Origin: an uncultured Roseobacter sp.
GTDB lineage: Bacteria > Pseudomonadota > Alphaproteobacteria > Rhodobacterales > Rhodobacteraceae
Direction: 5' to 3'
Length of the DNA stretch: 64,000 bases
Assembly (NCBI RefSeq): GCF_947495025.1
Contig: NZ_CANLXG010000001.1
Location: forward strand, 1,116,001 to 1,180,000
Both the position numbers and the translations under genes were made by a program. How positions within the stretch are numbered: the first letter of the stretch is position 1; every line of letters begins with the position of its first letter. The notes under the pieces were generated by a model, which saw only the letters and a list, made by a program, of their open reading frames with translations, was not told where the DNA came from and ran no database searches. Shown in pieces: positions 28,338-38,269 of this stretch.

Positions 28338-28454
28338 CCAGGGCTCTGCCGGCTGGTACGGCGGCGGGGTGCGATGGGATCTGCCGCTCACCATCTGGTC
28401 TTATATGACATCCGGTCAGATCCGTGGCACAAGGACAGACGGGAGGAGCGCAAA

Positions 28455-29753
28455 ATGAACCTGGCAAGACTTGCGGCCGAGGCAAACGAACGCGGGCAAC
28501 CGGTCAGAGCCGGACTGATCGGCGCCGGCAAATTCGGCTCAATGTTTCTCAGTCAGATCCCCACGATCCCGGGCCTCGACGTTTCTGCAATCGCAGATCT
28601 CGACCCCGACCGGGCACGCACGGCCTGCGCCGCCGTCGGCTGGTCTGACGAACACATCGGAACGACTGCGTTTCTGGAAAGTGGTACGGATCTCGCATGG
28701 CGTGATGATGTCGACGTTGTAATAGAGGCCACGGGCAACCCGCGTGCCGGAATTGCACATGCGCGGGCCGCGATCGCGGCCGGAAAACATATCGTGATGG
28801 TCAACGTTGAGGCCGATGTTCTGGCCGGTGCAGCTCTGGCCCGGGAAGCTGAAGCCGCCGGAGTGGTCTGCTCAATGGCGTACGGCGATCAGCCCGCACT
28901 GATTGCCGAGATGGTCGACTGGGCAAGAGCCACGGGTTTTTCAGTGGCGGCCGCCGGCAAAGGCACCCGGTACCTGCCAGCGTATCACACCGTCACGCCC
29001 GACGACGTCTGGACGCACTATGGTCTGACGGCCGACGAGGCAGCGCGCGCCGGGATGAATCCTCAGATGTTCAATTCCTTTCTGGATGGCACCAAAAGCG
29101 CAATTGAAATGGTCGCTGTGGCAAACGCGTGTGGACTGGAAGTGCCGCAGAACGGTCTGTCATTTCCTCCCTGCGGTGTTGATGATCTGGCTCATGTCAT
29201 GCGGCCTCGTGAGCTTGGAGGCCAACTGAGCAGGCGGGGGCTGGTCGAAACAGTATCATCGCTCGAGCGGGATGGCCGACCGGTGTTCCGGGATCTGCGC
29301 TGGGGTGTCTACGTTGTGCTTGAAGCTCCCAATGATTATGCTGCGGCCTGCTTTCGCCAGTACGGTCTGCCAACGGACGACACCGGCAGGTTTGCGGCGA
29401 TGTACAAACCTTTCCATCTGATCGGGCTTGAGCTGTCAGTCTCCGTGCTCAGCGCGGCCCTGCGGCGCGAAGCGACCGGCAGCACCCGGGAAATGCGTGG
29501 CACCGTTGCTTCGGTCGCCAAACGGGATCTGAAGGCCGGTGAGGTTCTGGACGGCGAAGGCGGTTATATGGTCTGGGGACGGGCGCTGCCTGCAAACTGT
29601 GCCCGCAACGCACTGCCCGTTGGTCTCGCTCACGGTATTGCGCTCGACAGAGACGTCTCGGAAGGAACCGTGCTGACATTTGATGATGTCACCCTCGGGC
29701 ACGATCCTGTTGCAGATCTCTACCTGTCGCTGGTCGGTGCAGCCAGCGGCTGA
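28455..29753 (+). CDS. NAD(P)-dependent oxidoreductase with SAF domain
   Basis: About 432 residues. The start (GGGAGGAGC ahead of ATG 28455) gives an N-terminal Rossmann domain, GLIGAGKFGSMFL, resembling homoserine dehydrogenase (EATGNPRAG, later GKGTRYLPAYH). A C-terminal SAF-like domain (about 345-425) includes VAKRDLKAGEVLDGEGG. This architecture occurs in enzymes of branched or rare sugar acid use, but I cannot assign the substrate. It stands alone after udgX with 117 bases between, so operon membership is uncertain. Confidence 0.8.
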   Translation: MNLARLAAEANERGQPVRAGLIGAGKFGSMFLSQIPTIPGLDVSAIADLDPDRARTACAAVGWSDEHIGTTAFLESGTDLAWRDDVDVVIEATGNPRAGIAHARAAIAAGKHIVMVNVEADVLAGAALAREAEAAGVVCSMAYGDQPALIAEMVDWARATGFSVAAAGKGTRYLPAYHTVTPDDVWTHYGLTADEAARAGMNPQMFNSFLDGTKSAIEMVAVANACGLEVPQNGLSFPPCGVDDLAHVMRPRELGGQLSRRGLVETVSSLERDGRPVFRDLRWGVYVVLEAPNDYAAACFRQYGLPTDDTGRFAAMYKPFHLIGLELSVSVLSAALRREATGSTREMRGTVASVAKRDLKAGEVLDGEGGYMVWGRALPANCARNALPVGLAHGIALDRDVSEGTVLTFDDVTLGHDPVADLYLSLVGAASG

Positions 29754-29976
29754 AACTGCGGTTTTCCATGGCGCTCATGGCCCGAAAAACGGATCAGGGG
29801 CGGCTCTGAAACCTCTGGTCGGGACACTTTTTGCCTGGCAGCCGGTTTTCGGGGTCCGCTGCACAACAATGGAGTAAATCCAGCCCGAAACCCCTTCAGT
29901 TTACAGACCGCGTTAGCAGAAATTTAAACTGCAGTCCTTACTGCTCAGCACAAGTTTATAAGCTGGAGCGGTACAT

Positions 29977-32052
29977 ATGAATATTCTTGGCAAAATAGGT
30001 GTCGGCGGGCGAATGTGTCTGCTGGTACTGATCTCGGTTCTGGGCATTTTTGCCATGCAGAAGGTGTCGATCGATGCCTTTGACAGCACTGCTCTGAAGC
30101 AAAAGGAAGTCGAGCTGACGCATCTGACAGATCTCGCGCTTTCAATCGTGAAATCCTATCACTCTCAGGCCGAATCCGGGGCGCTCACGGTCGAGGAAGC
30201 GCAGGCCCGCGCACTGAAGGTCCTCGAGGAGCTGCGTTACGAAGGGGATAATTATTTCTGGGTAAATGACCGTGGCCCCGTCATGCTGATGCATGGTGCA
30301 AACCCGTCTCTTGCTGGTCGCGACTTCTCAGAGTTCACCGACCCGAACGGCGTGTACCTGTTCCGCGAAATGGTCGAAGGCACCCGCGATGGATCGGCCG
30401 CGACGGTCGCATATCAGTGGGCCGCACCGGGCGCTGCAGCAGGCGATCCGCCCGTAGACAAACTGTCGGTCGTGCAGCCGTTCGGCCCGTGGAACTGGAT
30501 TATCGGCACAGGCGCATACCTGACACGGATTGAAGCCGCACATGCAACTCTCAATACCGAACTGAACATGATGCTGGCCATTCTGGCGCTCATAATGTCG
30601 GGTGCTGCGGCTGTCATCGCGTACACCGTCACACGCCCGATCAAGATTCTGACGTCGCGTATGTCCGGGCTGACAACGGGTGATACCGAATCCGAGTTAC
30701 CTTACGGCAACGACAAAACCGTGTTCGGAGAGATTTCCCGTGCGCTTGAAACCTTCCGCGCAGGTATGATCGAGCGCAACGAAATGCAGGAAAAAGAAAA
30801 AATCCGGGCTGAGGAAGAGCGCGAGCGTGAGCGCCGTGTCGAGCAGGAACTGCGGGACAAAGAGAATGCCCGGCTTGAGGCAGAAAAAGTTGCCGCAGAA
30901 GAGAAGCAGCGGGCAGAAGAGAAACTGCGCAAGGAGCGCGAGGTGGCTCAGAAGAAAGAGCTCGAGGAGCGTGAAGTCAGAACCGGCGAACTCAATCGGG
31001 TTGTGGATGCGCTTGGAATGGGGCTGCAAAATCTTGCGGACGGAAACCTGCTGAGCGACATCACCGAACGGTTCCCCGATGAGTATGAAAAACTCCGCCA
31101 GGACTTCAACGGAGCTCTTGGATCGCTTCGCAAAGCAATCGGTGCAGTTCAGGAGAATGCAGAATCAATCCGGCTGGAAACCGGCCAGATCGCATCCTCG
31201 GCGGACGATCTTTCGCGCCGGACGGAAAAACAGGCAGCTACACTGGAAGAAACAGCCGCGGCCCTTGACGAGCTGACCAGTTCTGTCAGATCCGCCGCTG
31301 AAGGTGCTGACGACGCGGCTCGCATGTCTTCTGATGCGCGTACCAGCGCAGAAAAAGGAGGCGAAGTCGCGGATAAAGCCGTCGAAGCCATGGACAGCAT
31401 CCGCAACTCATCAATGGAAATTTCCAAAATCACGCAGGTCATTGACGATATTGCCTTCCAGACCAACCTTCTGGCGCTGAATGCGGGCGTCGAGGCTGCA
31501 CGGGCAGGTGAAGCCGGGCGCGGTTTCGCCGTCGTCGCCACCGAAGTACGAGCACTGGCGCAACGTTCGTCAGAAGCTGCTCAGGAAATCAGAACGCTCA
31601 TTTCCAATTCCAGCGGCCAGGTGGAACAGGGCGTGCAGCTTGTTGGAGAAACCGGAACTTCCCTGAATGCTATCCTTCGGTCTGTGACGGAGATATCAGA
31701 GCGTATCACAACGATCGCGGCATCAGCCCGGGAGCAGTCTGCAGGTATCGGGGAAATCAATTCCGCAGTCAACGAACTGGACCATGTCACACAGCAGAAT
31801 GCCGCTATGTTCGAGGAAACCAATGCTGCGAGCCATGCGCTGACGCAGGAAGCGGGGTCGCTGGTGCATGCTGTGGAGCGTTTCAGTATTGGTCAGGATG
31901 CCGTCCGGCGACCATCAGCTGCACCTTCTTCGAACATCCCGACGCAGAGAAGTGCACCCGCTGCGCCACCGCGTAAGCTGGCAGCAGCCGGAAGCAGGGC
32001 TGTTCCTGAACCAGCAGAATTCACAGCGGACGATGGCTGGGAAGATTTCTGA
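29977..32052 (+). CDS. Methyl-accepting chemotaxis protein, Cache sensor
   Basis: A 691-residue chemoreceptor: TM1 (about 13-27), a single-Cache periplasmic domain (about 40-190, with [15 protein letters not shown]), TM2 (about 192-213), HAMP, an unusually charged coiled-coil (about 262-341, rich in Glu, Arg and Lys), a second HAMP-like segment, and the signalling hairpin with the conserved tip ([20 protein letters not shown]). It ends GWEDF after a Pro/Ala linker, which resembles the CheR/CheB tether peptide (NWETF, or WEEF in alphaproteobacteria). The ligand is unknown; sCache domains often bind small carboxylates. Confidence 0.93.
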   Translation: MNILGKIGVGGRMCLLVLISVLGIFAMQKVSIDAFDSTALKQKEVELTHLTDLALSIVKSYHSQAESGALTVEEAQARALKVLEELRYEGDNYFWVNDRGPVMLMHGANPSLAGRDFSEFTDPNGVYLFREMVEGTRDGSAATVAYQWAAPGAAAGDPPVDKLSVVQPFGPWNWIIGTGAYLTRIEAAHATLNTELNMMLAILALIMSGAAAVIAYTVTRPIKILTSRMSGLTTGDTESELPYGNDKTVFGEISRALETFRAGMIERNEMQEKEKIRAEEERERERRVEQELRDKENARLEAEKVAAEEKQRAEEKLRKEREVAQKKELEEREVRTGELNRVVDALGMGLQNLADGNLLSDITERFPDEYEKLRQDFNGALGSLRKAIGAVQENAESIRLETGQIASSADDLSRRTEKQAATLEETAAALDELTSSVRSAAEGADDAARMSSDARTSAEKGGEVADKAVEAMDSIRNSSMEISKITQVIDDIAFQTNLLALNAGVEAARAGEAGRGFAVVATEVRALAQRSSEAAQEIRTLISNSSGQVEQGVQLVGETGTSLNAILRSVTEISERITTIAASAREQSAGIGEINSAVNELDHVTQQNAAMFEETNAASHALTQEAGSLVHAVERFSIGQDAVRRPSAAPSSNIPTQRSAPAAPPRKLAAAGSRAVPEPAEFTADDGWEDF

Positions 32053-32079
32053 CGGCGCAGAAAGCAGAATAGGAGACAC

Positions 32080-32115
32080 ATCCCCCCGGCCATACGTGCT
32101 CGGGGGGATTTTTTT
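32080..32115 (+). terminator. Rho-independent terminator after the chemoreceptor gene
   Basis: A nine-base perfect stem ATCCCCCCG / CGGGGGGAT with a 12-base loop and a run of seven T, 28 bases after the stop codon. Confidence 0.92.
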
Positions 32116-32451
32116 GCCGAAAACCTGCTCCCTGCAGATCGTCTCTTCCGGAACCTGAACTCAGGGCGTTGAGCAAGTACCGCCTAACCCTCCACCTGCC
32201 TTAGCCGAGGGTAGTTCTGGTGTCTGAAAAAGTCCTTTCCCCGCCTGGATTTTGAAGTGATAATCCAGACAACGCGGGATGCAGATGGCTCATAAATACG
32301 TTTTCTGAAAATTCTGCTGAACATTTCTGGCGGTGACCGGGGGACAGCGCGCACGCTGACCGTCTGATGCAGTATGGTCCTACCCGCACAGCTGCAACGA
32401 CGACTATGGTTACCGCGGACCCGATAACCTGAATCAGGCAAAGTGACACTT
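32116..32451. other. 336-bp non-coding stretch before the phytochrome gene
   Basis: No supported gene. It holds a stem-loop at 32240-32278: CCCGC-CTGGATT pairs with AATCCAG-GCGGG, with a ten-base loop and a five-base bulge (ACAAC) on the right side. This could be a leader RNA structure or binding site for bphP expression. An 85-codon minus frame (32184-32441) has no family features. Confidence 0.5.
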
Positions 32452-35421
32452 ATGACAGGAATGACGGGTGAACAGGAAGAAGCTGCTCTGAAAACATGCG
32501 AAGCAGAACAGATCCGAACGCCTGACCGTATTCAGCCACATGGCTTCATGTGCATCTTTGATGAGCAGCTGTCAAAGCTTCTGCATGTTTCCGCAAACTG
32601 TACTGAATTCACCGGGTCCGCTCCGGAGGACCTGCTGGGCAGGCCTGCGTCAGACCTGATGGACGAAAAAGGTATTCACGCGCTGCGCAATGCCCTGATG
32701 CTCAGATCAAGCAGATCTCAGCGGGAATTTCTTGGTTCTCAACAGGTCACAGGTAAAAAGTTTCTGTGCGCGGTTCACAGGTCCGGTGAACTCGTCATTC
32801 TGGAAGCAACTCCTCAGCCCGCTGCGGAAAACACCGGCCAGGGGGGACTTGAAAGCCTGCGCTGGCTGATGGCCAGACAGGACAGAGAAATTCCGTTTTC
32901 CGAGGGTATTGACCGGATTGTGAAAGATCTGCGAAGCCTGATCCGCTTTGACCGAGTGATGCTGTACCGCTTCCGGCCCGACGGATCAGGCGAGGTCATC
33001 GCAGAAGACCGTACACCTGACATTCAGAGCTATCTCGGACTGCGTTTTCCGGCTCAGGATGTCCCCCGTATCGCCAGAAACATCTGTATGGAGCAACCGG
33101 TACGCCTCATTGCCGATCTGTCATCCACAGATGTCGAGCTGATTGCCATGCCAGGCGTCACCGACAGACCGGACCTTACACTTGCAGAACTGCGCGGAAC
33201 CTCACCGGTTCACATAAAGTATCTGCAGAACATGGGCGTGAGGTCATCGCTGGTTCTGCCTGTCATTTTTGAAGACAACCTCTGGGGCATGTTTTCCTGT
33301 CATCACAGAAAGCCCCGGATACACAGTATCGAGGAAACCCTGAACCTGGAACTGGCGGGTCAGATACTGCAGGTGTTTGTGGGCAATATGCTCGGGCATG
33401 AACGCGAAGCACGTCTCGCTTACTACCAGACACTTACCGCAGGATTTGGAGAGCAGAAATCAACCGGTTTTGACGATCTGCTCGACCGCAGGGACTGGTC
33501 AGCTTTTGCGCCCCAGCTGTGCAAAGAGCTTCGGGTCGACGGGCTGTCACTGGGATCGGACACCAAACGTCTTGAATATGGTATCCAGCCGGACCGGCAG
33601 GCAGAGCTGCACTATGACCGCGACCTGGCGGCGACACAGGTTGCAGATGTGGAATGCAGCAGCAATCTGACGCCGGTGAACGGGGCGGCCGGTGATCAGG
33701 AAATCGCAGGCATGATGCGGATCCGTTTCTTTTCCGGCTCTGATCTGTTTCTGCGTCTTTACCGGCGCGAGGAAAACGAAACGGTAAGGTGGGCCGGCGC
33801 CCCCGACAAAACGATCGAACACACCGGGACAGAAACGCGCCTGCTGCCGCGAAGCTCCTTTGAAGAGTACCGGGAAAAGGCAAAAGGGCACAGCCGCGCC
33901 TGGGAGCCCGATGACATCATGGTTGCGGAAGTTCTGAGAACCTGTCTGGGTCGTGCGATCGAAACGCGTCGCGAGCGTCTGGACCGGGAAAACAATTTTC
34001 AGCTTGTGATACACGAGCTGAACCACCGCGTACGAAATGTTCTGTCGCTGATACAGTCCGTTATCCGTCAGACTTCGCGCCTTCCCACATCAGTGCCGGA
34101 GTATGCGCACGCACTGGAAAACCGTGTTCTGGCGGTGGCACGGGCACATGACCTGCTGACAGCTTCTGATGGCGGTGTAATTCCGGTGTCCGACGTCATC
34201 GAAAAAGAGTTCGCCGCCTTTCCGGCGCACCAGTACCGGACGGACGGCACAGATGTGTTTCTCGACAAGGATACTGCGACAGTTTTTGTCCTTGTTGTGC
34301 ATGAAATGGTGACAAACGCCGCAAAGCACGGTGCGCTGAGCGTACCGCAGGGTCTGGTCACCGTCTGCTGGTTTCAGCGCGGAGACAGGTTGCATCTCAG
34401 CTGGCGCGAGACAGACGGTCCGCGGGTGGACAACGTTGCGACGGCAGGGTTCGGCCAGTTTCTCATCCAGCAGGCAATCAATGACCGGCTGGACGGACGG
34501 ACCGTCATCGACAATCACCCCGACGGCGTCACGATGGATCTCGTGCTGCCGGGGGCCATTTCTGAACGCGACGTCGGAAAAAATACACTGATCCACACAC
34601 CGGTCCGCGAGGCGGAACCGGCCGCCGCAAACCTTGTTCTGGATCACGTTCTGATTGTCGAGGATAACCCTTTGATCGGTGCTGAAATCAGGTTTGCGCT
34701 TATCGATGCAGGCATCCCTGTCGTCTCGTACGCGTCGCGCGTGGACAAGGCGCTGTCGGTCATTCAGGAGGCTCAGGTCAGTGTTGCCATTCTGGACGTT
34801 AACCTGGGCATTGAGACCAGCGAAGTCGTGGCACGGGAGCTGTTGCGCGCAGATATCCCGTTTGTTTTTCTGACAGGTTATGCGGAAAACTACGACTGGC
34901 TGTCAGAGTTCCGGGAGGTACCCGTCCTCACAAAACCTGTGGATTACAGTCACCTTGTATCGGTTCTCAGTCAGCGATCGTCAGACCGCCCGCCAGAGAA
35001 ATCAGACACGAAACGCATTCTGCTGGTCGAAGACAACGTACCGCTTCAGCAAGAAATAGTCGAAGTGCTCGAAAAGGAAGGGCACAGAGTAACGGTCGCC
35101 ACTGACGCCGATGAAGCGATCGCGCTGAGCCAGTCAGAGGCGTTTGATGGGATCATTCTGGATATGTTCCTCTCATATGATGACACCGGACAATATCGAG
35201 GCAGCCTGACGCTGATCGCGGGAGTAAAACGCATGTCGCCTGGTAAACGCAGGAACAATGTACCTGTTCCCGTGCTCGCGATTTCCGGCGGCGCTGAGGT
35301 AAAGGGCGGCTATTCTCCACTGCGCACTGCCCGCGACCTTGGTGCGGACGACTGGTTGCGCAAACCTGTCCGTGAGGCTGACCTGATCAACTGGGTCAGG
35401 AAACTGCCCCGTCGGCCCTGA
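32452..35421 (+). CDS. bphP: Bacteriophytochrome HWE histidine kinase with two receiver domains
   Basis: About 989 residues: PAS, GAF and PHY photosensory core, HWE kinase and two C-terminal REC domains. The bilin-binding Cys is at position 16 (KTCEAEQIRTPDRIQPHG). GAF retains the Asp motif (RFPAQDVP) and the bilin-contacting His (SPVHIKYLQNMGV); the PHY tongue has PRSSF. The kinase H-box is ELNHRVRNVL (His525), the N-box HEMVTNAAKH, and WRE is present. REC1 has Asp782 and LTKPV; REC2 has Asp904 and LRKPV. It should sense red/far-red light. ATG 32452 is picked; GTG 32443 and ATG 32461 are possible. No bphO (heme oxygenase) is in the window. Confidence 0.93.
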   Translation: MTGMTGEQEEAALKTCEAEQIRTPDRIQPHGFMCIFDEQLSKLLHVSANCTEFTGSAPEDLLGRPASDLMDEKGIHALRNALMLRSSRSQREFLGSQQVTGKKFLCAVHRSGELVILEATPQPAAENTGQGGLESLRWLMARQDREIPFSEGIDRIVKDLRSLIRFDRVMLYRFRPDGSGEVIAEDRTPDIQSYLGLRFPAQDVPRIARNICMEQPVRLIADLSSTDVELIAMPGVTDRPDLTLAELRGTSPVHIKYLQNMGVRSSLVLPVIFEDNLWGMFSCHHRKPRIHSIEETLNLELAGQILQVFVGNMLGHEREARLAYYQTLTAGFGEQKSTGFDDLLDRRDWSAFAPQLCKELRVDGLSLGSDTKRLEYGIQPDRQAELHYDRDLAATQVADVECSSNLTPVNGAAGDQEIAGMMRIRFFSGSDLFLRLYRREENETVRWAGAPDKTIEHTGTETRLLPRSSFEEYREKAKGHSRAWEPDDIMVAEVLRTCLGRAIETRRERLDRENNFQLVIHELNHRVRNVLSLIQSVIRQTSRLPTSVPEYAHALENRVLAVARAHDLLTASDGGVIPVSDVIEKEFAAFPAHQYRTDGTDVFLDKDTATVFVLVVHEMVTNAAKHGALSVPQGLVTVCWFQRGDRLHLSWRETDGPRVDNVATAGFGQFLIQQAINDRLDGRTVIDNHPDGVTMDLVLPGAISERDVGKNTLIHTPVREAEPAAANLVLDHVLIVEDNPLIGAEIRFALIDAGIPVVSYASRVDKALSVIQEAQVSVAILDVNLGIETSEVVARELLRADIPFVFLTGYAENYDWLSEFREVPVLTKPVDYSHLVSVLSQRSSDRPPEKSDTKRILLVEDNVPLQQEIVEVLEKEGHRVTVATDADEAIALSQSEAFDGIILDMFLSYDDTGQYRGSLTLIAGVKRMSPGKRRNNVPVPVLAISGGAEVKGGYSPLRTARDLGADDWLRKPVREADLINWVRKLPRRP

Positions 35422-35444
35422 CGGCGACGTAGGATATCCTGTTT

Positions 35445-36407
35445 TCAGTACCCTTTGCCCGGGTCCACCACATTGCAAAGCGGTTTTCCTTCGACCCACC
35501 GTCTGAGGTTTTCAAGAAACATCTCAAACGATGCAGCTTCCCATCCTTCGTAAACAGACGAACAATGGGGCGACACGATCACAGACGGCATGCGCCAGAA
35601 TGGATGGTCTGCCGGCAGGGGTTCTGTTGCGAAAACATCAAGTGCGGCCCCGGCAAGACGCCCGTCCATGAGCGCACGTTGAAGGGCAGCTTCATCCACA
35701 ACCCCACCACGCGACACGTTCGCCAGTACCGCACCGCGCTTTACAGCGTCGAATTCCCTCTGGCCCAGCAACCCGTGCGTGGCTTTTGTAAGAGGTGTGC
35801 AGACTGCAATATAATCTGCGCGACTGAGCAGCTCCGGGAGCGCCTCCGGCGCTATGACAGCGTCCGTATTCTCCATAGGTGCCGGGCGCGCCCGGGTGCC
35901 GTAAACCTGCATTCCAAAGGCTTTGGCCCGCGCTGCGAGCGCCTGACCTGTCTGTCCCATTCCGGCAATCACAAGGACCCGGCCACGCAGTGGGCTGACG
36001 GTACGGGCCCGCCAGATCCGGTCCTGCTGGTCCCGCAGCAGACCTGGCAGATCAAGACTGAAGTGCAGGAAAGCGCCCATGATGTATTCTGACATCATGT
36101 CAGCGGCGACACCTGCAGCATTTGTTACCGTGATGCGCTCTGCATCCCATACGCCGAAATGATCCGTACCCGCACCGCCGTTTGATACCCACCGGGGTCC
36201 GTCCGCACCGAAAAGCGCCTCGCGGGGATACCCTTCCGATCCGGCGAAGCGCACCGTATAGACCACATCCGGTTTTGACTGCCTGAGTGCAACGGGCAGA
36301 TCTTCATAGCTGTTGCATGTCGTGACGTCCGCATCAGGGAAAGCACGGGTCAGCGCTCTGGACAGTGGCGCGGTTTTATCGTTGTGCAAAAGAACACGAA
36401 GCGTCAC
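35445..36407 (-). CDS. D-2-hydroxyacid dehydrogenase
   Basis: About 320 residues of the NAD-dependent D-isomer 2-hydroxyacid dehydrogenase family (glyoxylate/hydroxypyruvate reductase-like). The dinucleotide motif is GMGQTGQALAAR, and the catalytic Arg, Glu and His are in NVSRGGVVDE, FATEPLP and VSPHCSS. GTG 36407 is favoured since a G-rich GGGTGGGA precedes it; ATG 36434 lacks one. Last gene of the hyuA operon, 44 bases after the racemase-like gene. It likely interconverts a 2-oxo and a 2-hydroxy acid there. Confidence 0.9.
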   Translation of the reverse strand: MTLRVLLHNDKTAPLSRALTRAFPDADVTTCNSYEDLPVALRQSKPDVVYTVRFAGSEGYPREALFGADGPRWVSNGGAGTDHFGVWDAERITVTNAAGVAADMMSEYIMGAFLHFSLDLPGLLRDQQDRIWRARTVSPLRGRVLVIAGMGQTGQALAARAKAFGMQVYGTRARPAPMENTDAVIAPEALPELLSRADYIAVCTPLTKATHGLLGQREFDAVKRGAVLANVSRGGVVDEAALQRALMDGRLAGAALDVFATEPLPADHPFWRMPSVIVSPHCSSVYEGWEAASFEMFLENLRRWVEGKPLCNVVDPGKGY

Positions 36408-36450
36408 GATCCCACCCTTCCCGATGTCGCGCATGCCGCGCGCCGGACAC

Positions 36451-37194
36451 TCAACTGAGGCCCCGTGCCAGAAGCTGGCCGTATCCGTTGATCACGCCAC
36501 GAAAGCCCGTTGCTTTCAGCGCTTGGTACATCATCGACTGATTTGACGTGATGACCGGTTTGCCGGTTTCAGCTTCGAGCGCCGCGATGATTTCCGTGCT
36601 TCGCATATCCGTACAGGACAGCACAATGGCCTGCGTCTGTGAAGACACTGCGCTTTTGCCCAGGGCATAAACGTCTTCTGGCGTCAGCGCGCCCTGCCCT
36701 TCGTTACTGAGTTCGCCCTGCACTTCCGCGTGACCGGTGACCCTGAAACCGCACTCCACCAGATACTGTATGGCCAGCGCATTGATACCGGGCACATAGG
36801 GCGAGGCGAAGGCGACGTCGCTGACTTCCAGCGCCCGGAGGGCTGCCACAATTGCGCCGGCGGCCGTCACGGTCTGCGCGCCACTTAGCGCTTTGATTTT
36901 GCCAGCCAGTTCCCGGTCAAACTGCGCGCCGTGCGTCAGCGTGGCCGATGTGCAGCCATAAACAACCACGTCCGGGCGTACGCCGTTCAACAGGCGCAAG
37001 GGTTCGTCCGGCACTGATGCGCCCAGTCCCTGCATCTGCTCGACACCGGGTATTTCGTGCTCGTCATACCCCCCCATCCGCGCTGTATGAACCGTCACGC
37101 CGGGTGGTGTCATCAGTGCGAAATCCGGCTCAAGGTTTGTGTTCGTAAAGGGAACCAGTATCCCTATTCTCTTTCCGCGCCGCGCGTCACCCAT
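36451..37194 (-). CDS. Asp/Glu racemase-superfamily enzyme (maleate isomerase/arylmalonate decarboxylase-like)
   Basis: A 247-residue enzyme with the two catalytic cysteines of the superfamily in YGCTSAT and LSCTDMRS, and the N-terminal substrate loop PFTNTNLEPDF seen in maleate isomerases. The reaction could be racemisation, cis-trans isomerisation or decarboxylation; the loop favours the maleate isomerase/AMDase branch over hydantoin racemase. It overlaps the aminotransferase gene by eight bases. Confidence 0.88.
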   Translation of the reverse strand: MGDARRGKRIGILVPFTNTNLEPDFALMTPPGVTVHTARMGGYDEHEIPGVEQMQGLGASVPDEPLRLLNGVRPDVVVYGCTSATLTHGAQFDRELAGKIKALSGAQTVTAAGAIVAALRALEVSDVAFASPYVPGINALAIQYLVECGFRVTGHAEVQGELSNEGQGALTPEDVYALGKSAVSSQTQAIVLSCTDMRSTEIIAALEAETGKPVITSNQSMMYQALKATGFRGVINGYGQLLARGLS

Positions 37195-38269
37195 CTCTTT
37201 GCTCCTTCCAGCTCATGAGCGCCCCGAAAGCCCGCGCCATTTCTGCATCTGCGGCCAGCGTCCACCGCAACGCCTCCGGCAGACCAGCACCATGCTGGCG
37301 GCGCACAAACACACCTGAGCTGCGCAGGAATGCGTCAGCCTCTGCCGCGGTAATTGCATCCCCGAAGCGGACCACGAGAAAATTCGTGCATCCCGGCACA
37401 ACGTCAAAGCCGGCGCCAGCCAGTTTACCTGACCACCTGTCCCGGGCGCGTGCTGTCAGGGCGCAGGTTTCGCGCATGTATGCCTGATCCGAAACGGCGG
37501 CTTCTGCAGCCGCCTGCGAGACCGCAGCAAGATTGTTCGGATTGAGAACCTTGCGTACTTCCGCGGCAACCCCCGGTGGAAACAACCCCCATCCGGCTCG
37601 ATACCCCGCCAGACCATATGCTTTGGAAAATGTCCGGAGAACAACGCAGTCCCCGGCTTCTGTAAGGTTCCAGCAGCCTTTGTCCGGGCCATTGGCGAAC
37701 TCGCCATAGGCCTCGTCAATTATCAGCAGAATGTCATCTCGCAGGCCCTCGCGCAGTTCGCGCAGAGCCTCTGTGGGTATCCGTGTTCCTGTCGGGTTTC
37801 CCGGGTTGGCAACGAACACGACCTGTGTGTCGTCACGTACCGCGCGCAGCAGTTCTGTGACGCACACGCCATGTGGCGCCTCTGGCGCGGTATCAAACCG
37901 GGCTCCCGCCAGCTTTGCAGCGGTGGCAAAGAACGGATAGGCGTGTGCTGGCGCGAGAACCGCGCGGCCCGGCCCTGCATACGCGCGCGCAAGTGCTGCA
38001 ATCAGATCGAGTGATCCATTGCCGCAGAGTATCCCGGCCGCATCGATATCATGCAGGTCGGACAGTGCACGTCTGAGATCAGTCCAGTCCGGATCAGGAT
38101 AAAGCGCCCCCGATCTCAGAACCCGCTGCGCCGCCTCGACAGCGGCCGGGCTGGGGGGCCGCACGCTCTCGTTCTGAGCCATCAGTACAGGCTTATCGGG
38201 CCCTCCGTGGTCGTTGTCAGCCAGAGCATAGGGCGCCATTGCCTCGATGTGGGGAAGCGCGCGGATCAT
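37187..38269 (-). CDS. Class I/II aminotransferase (HisC-like)
   Basis: A 360-residue PLP enzyme of the histidinol-phosphate aminotransferase-like group. The PLP lysine is in TFSKAYGLAGYRAGWG, and NPGNPTG and IIDEAYGEF are present. It is clearly not the biosynthetic hisC by context: it sits between hyuB (four-base overlap) and the racemase-like gene. It probably transaminates an amino acid released by, or feeding, the HyuAB reaction, with the downstream dehydrogenase reducing the oxo acid (inference). Confidence 0.9.
   Translation of the reverse strand: MIRALPHIEAMAPYALADNDHGGPDKPVLMAQNESVRPPSPAAVEAAQRVLRSGALYPDPDWTDLRRALSDLHDIDAAGILCGNGSLDLIAALARAYAGPGRAVLAPAHAYPFFATAAKLAGARFDTAPEAPHGVCVTELLRAVRDDTQVVFVANPGNPTGTRIPTEALRELREGLRDDILLIIDEAYGEFANGPDKGCWNLTEAGDCVVLRTFSKAYGLAGYRAGWGLFPPGVAAEVRKVLNPNNLAAVSQAAAEAAVSDQAYMRETCALTARARDRWSGKLAGAGFDVVPGCTNFLVVRFGDAITAAEADAFLRSSGVFVRRQHGAGLPEALRWTLAADAEMARAFGALMSWKEQRDG

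Noticed and set aside
32184..32441. An 85-codon minus-strand frame before bphP
   Set aside because: Arg-rich translation without motifs; better explained as leader DNA.
37187..38269. Naming the aminotransferase hisC
   Set aside because: Its context is the hyu operon, with no histidine genes nearby; the fold alone does not show the substrate.
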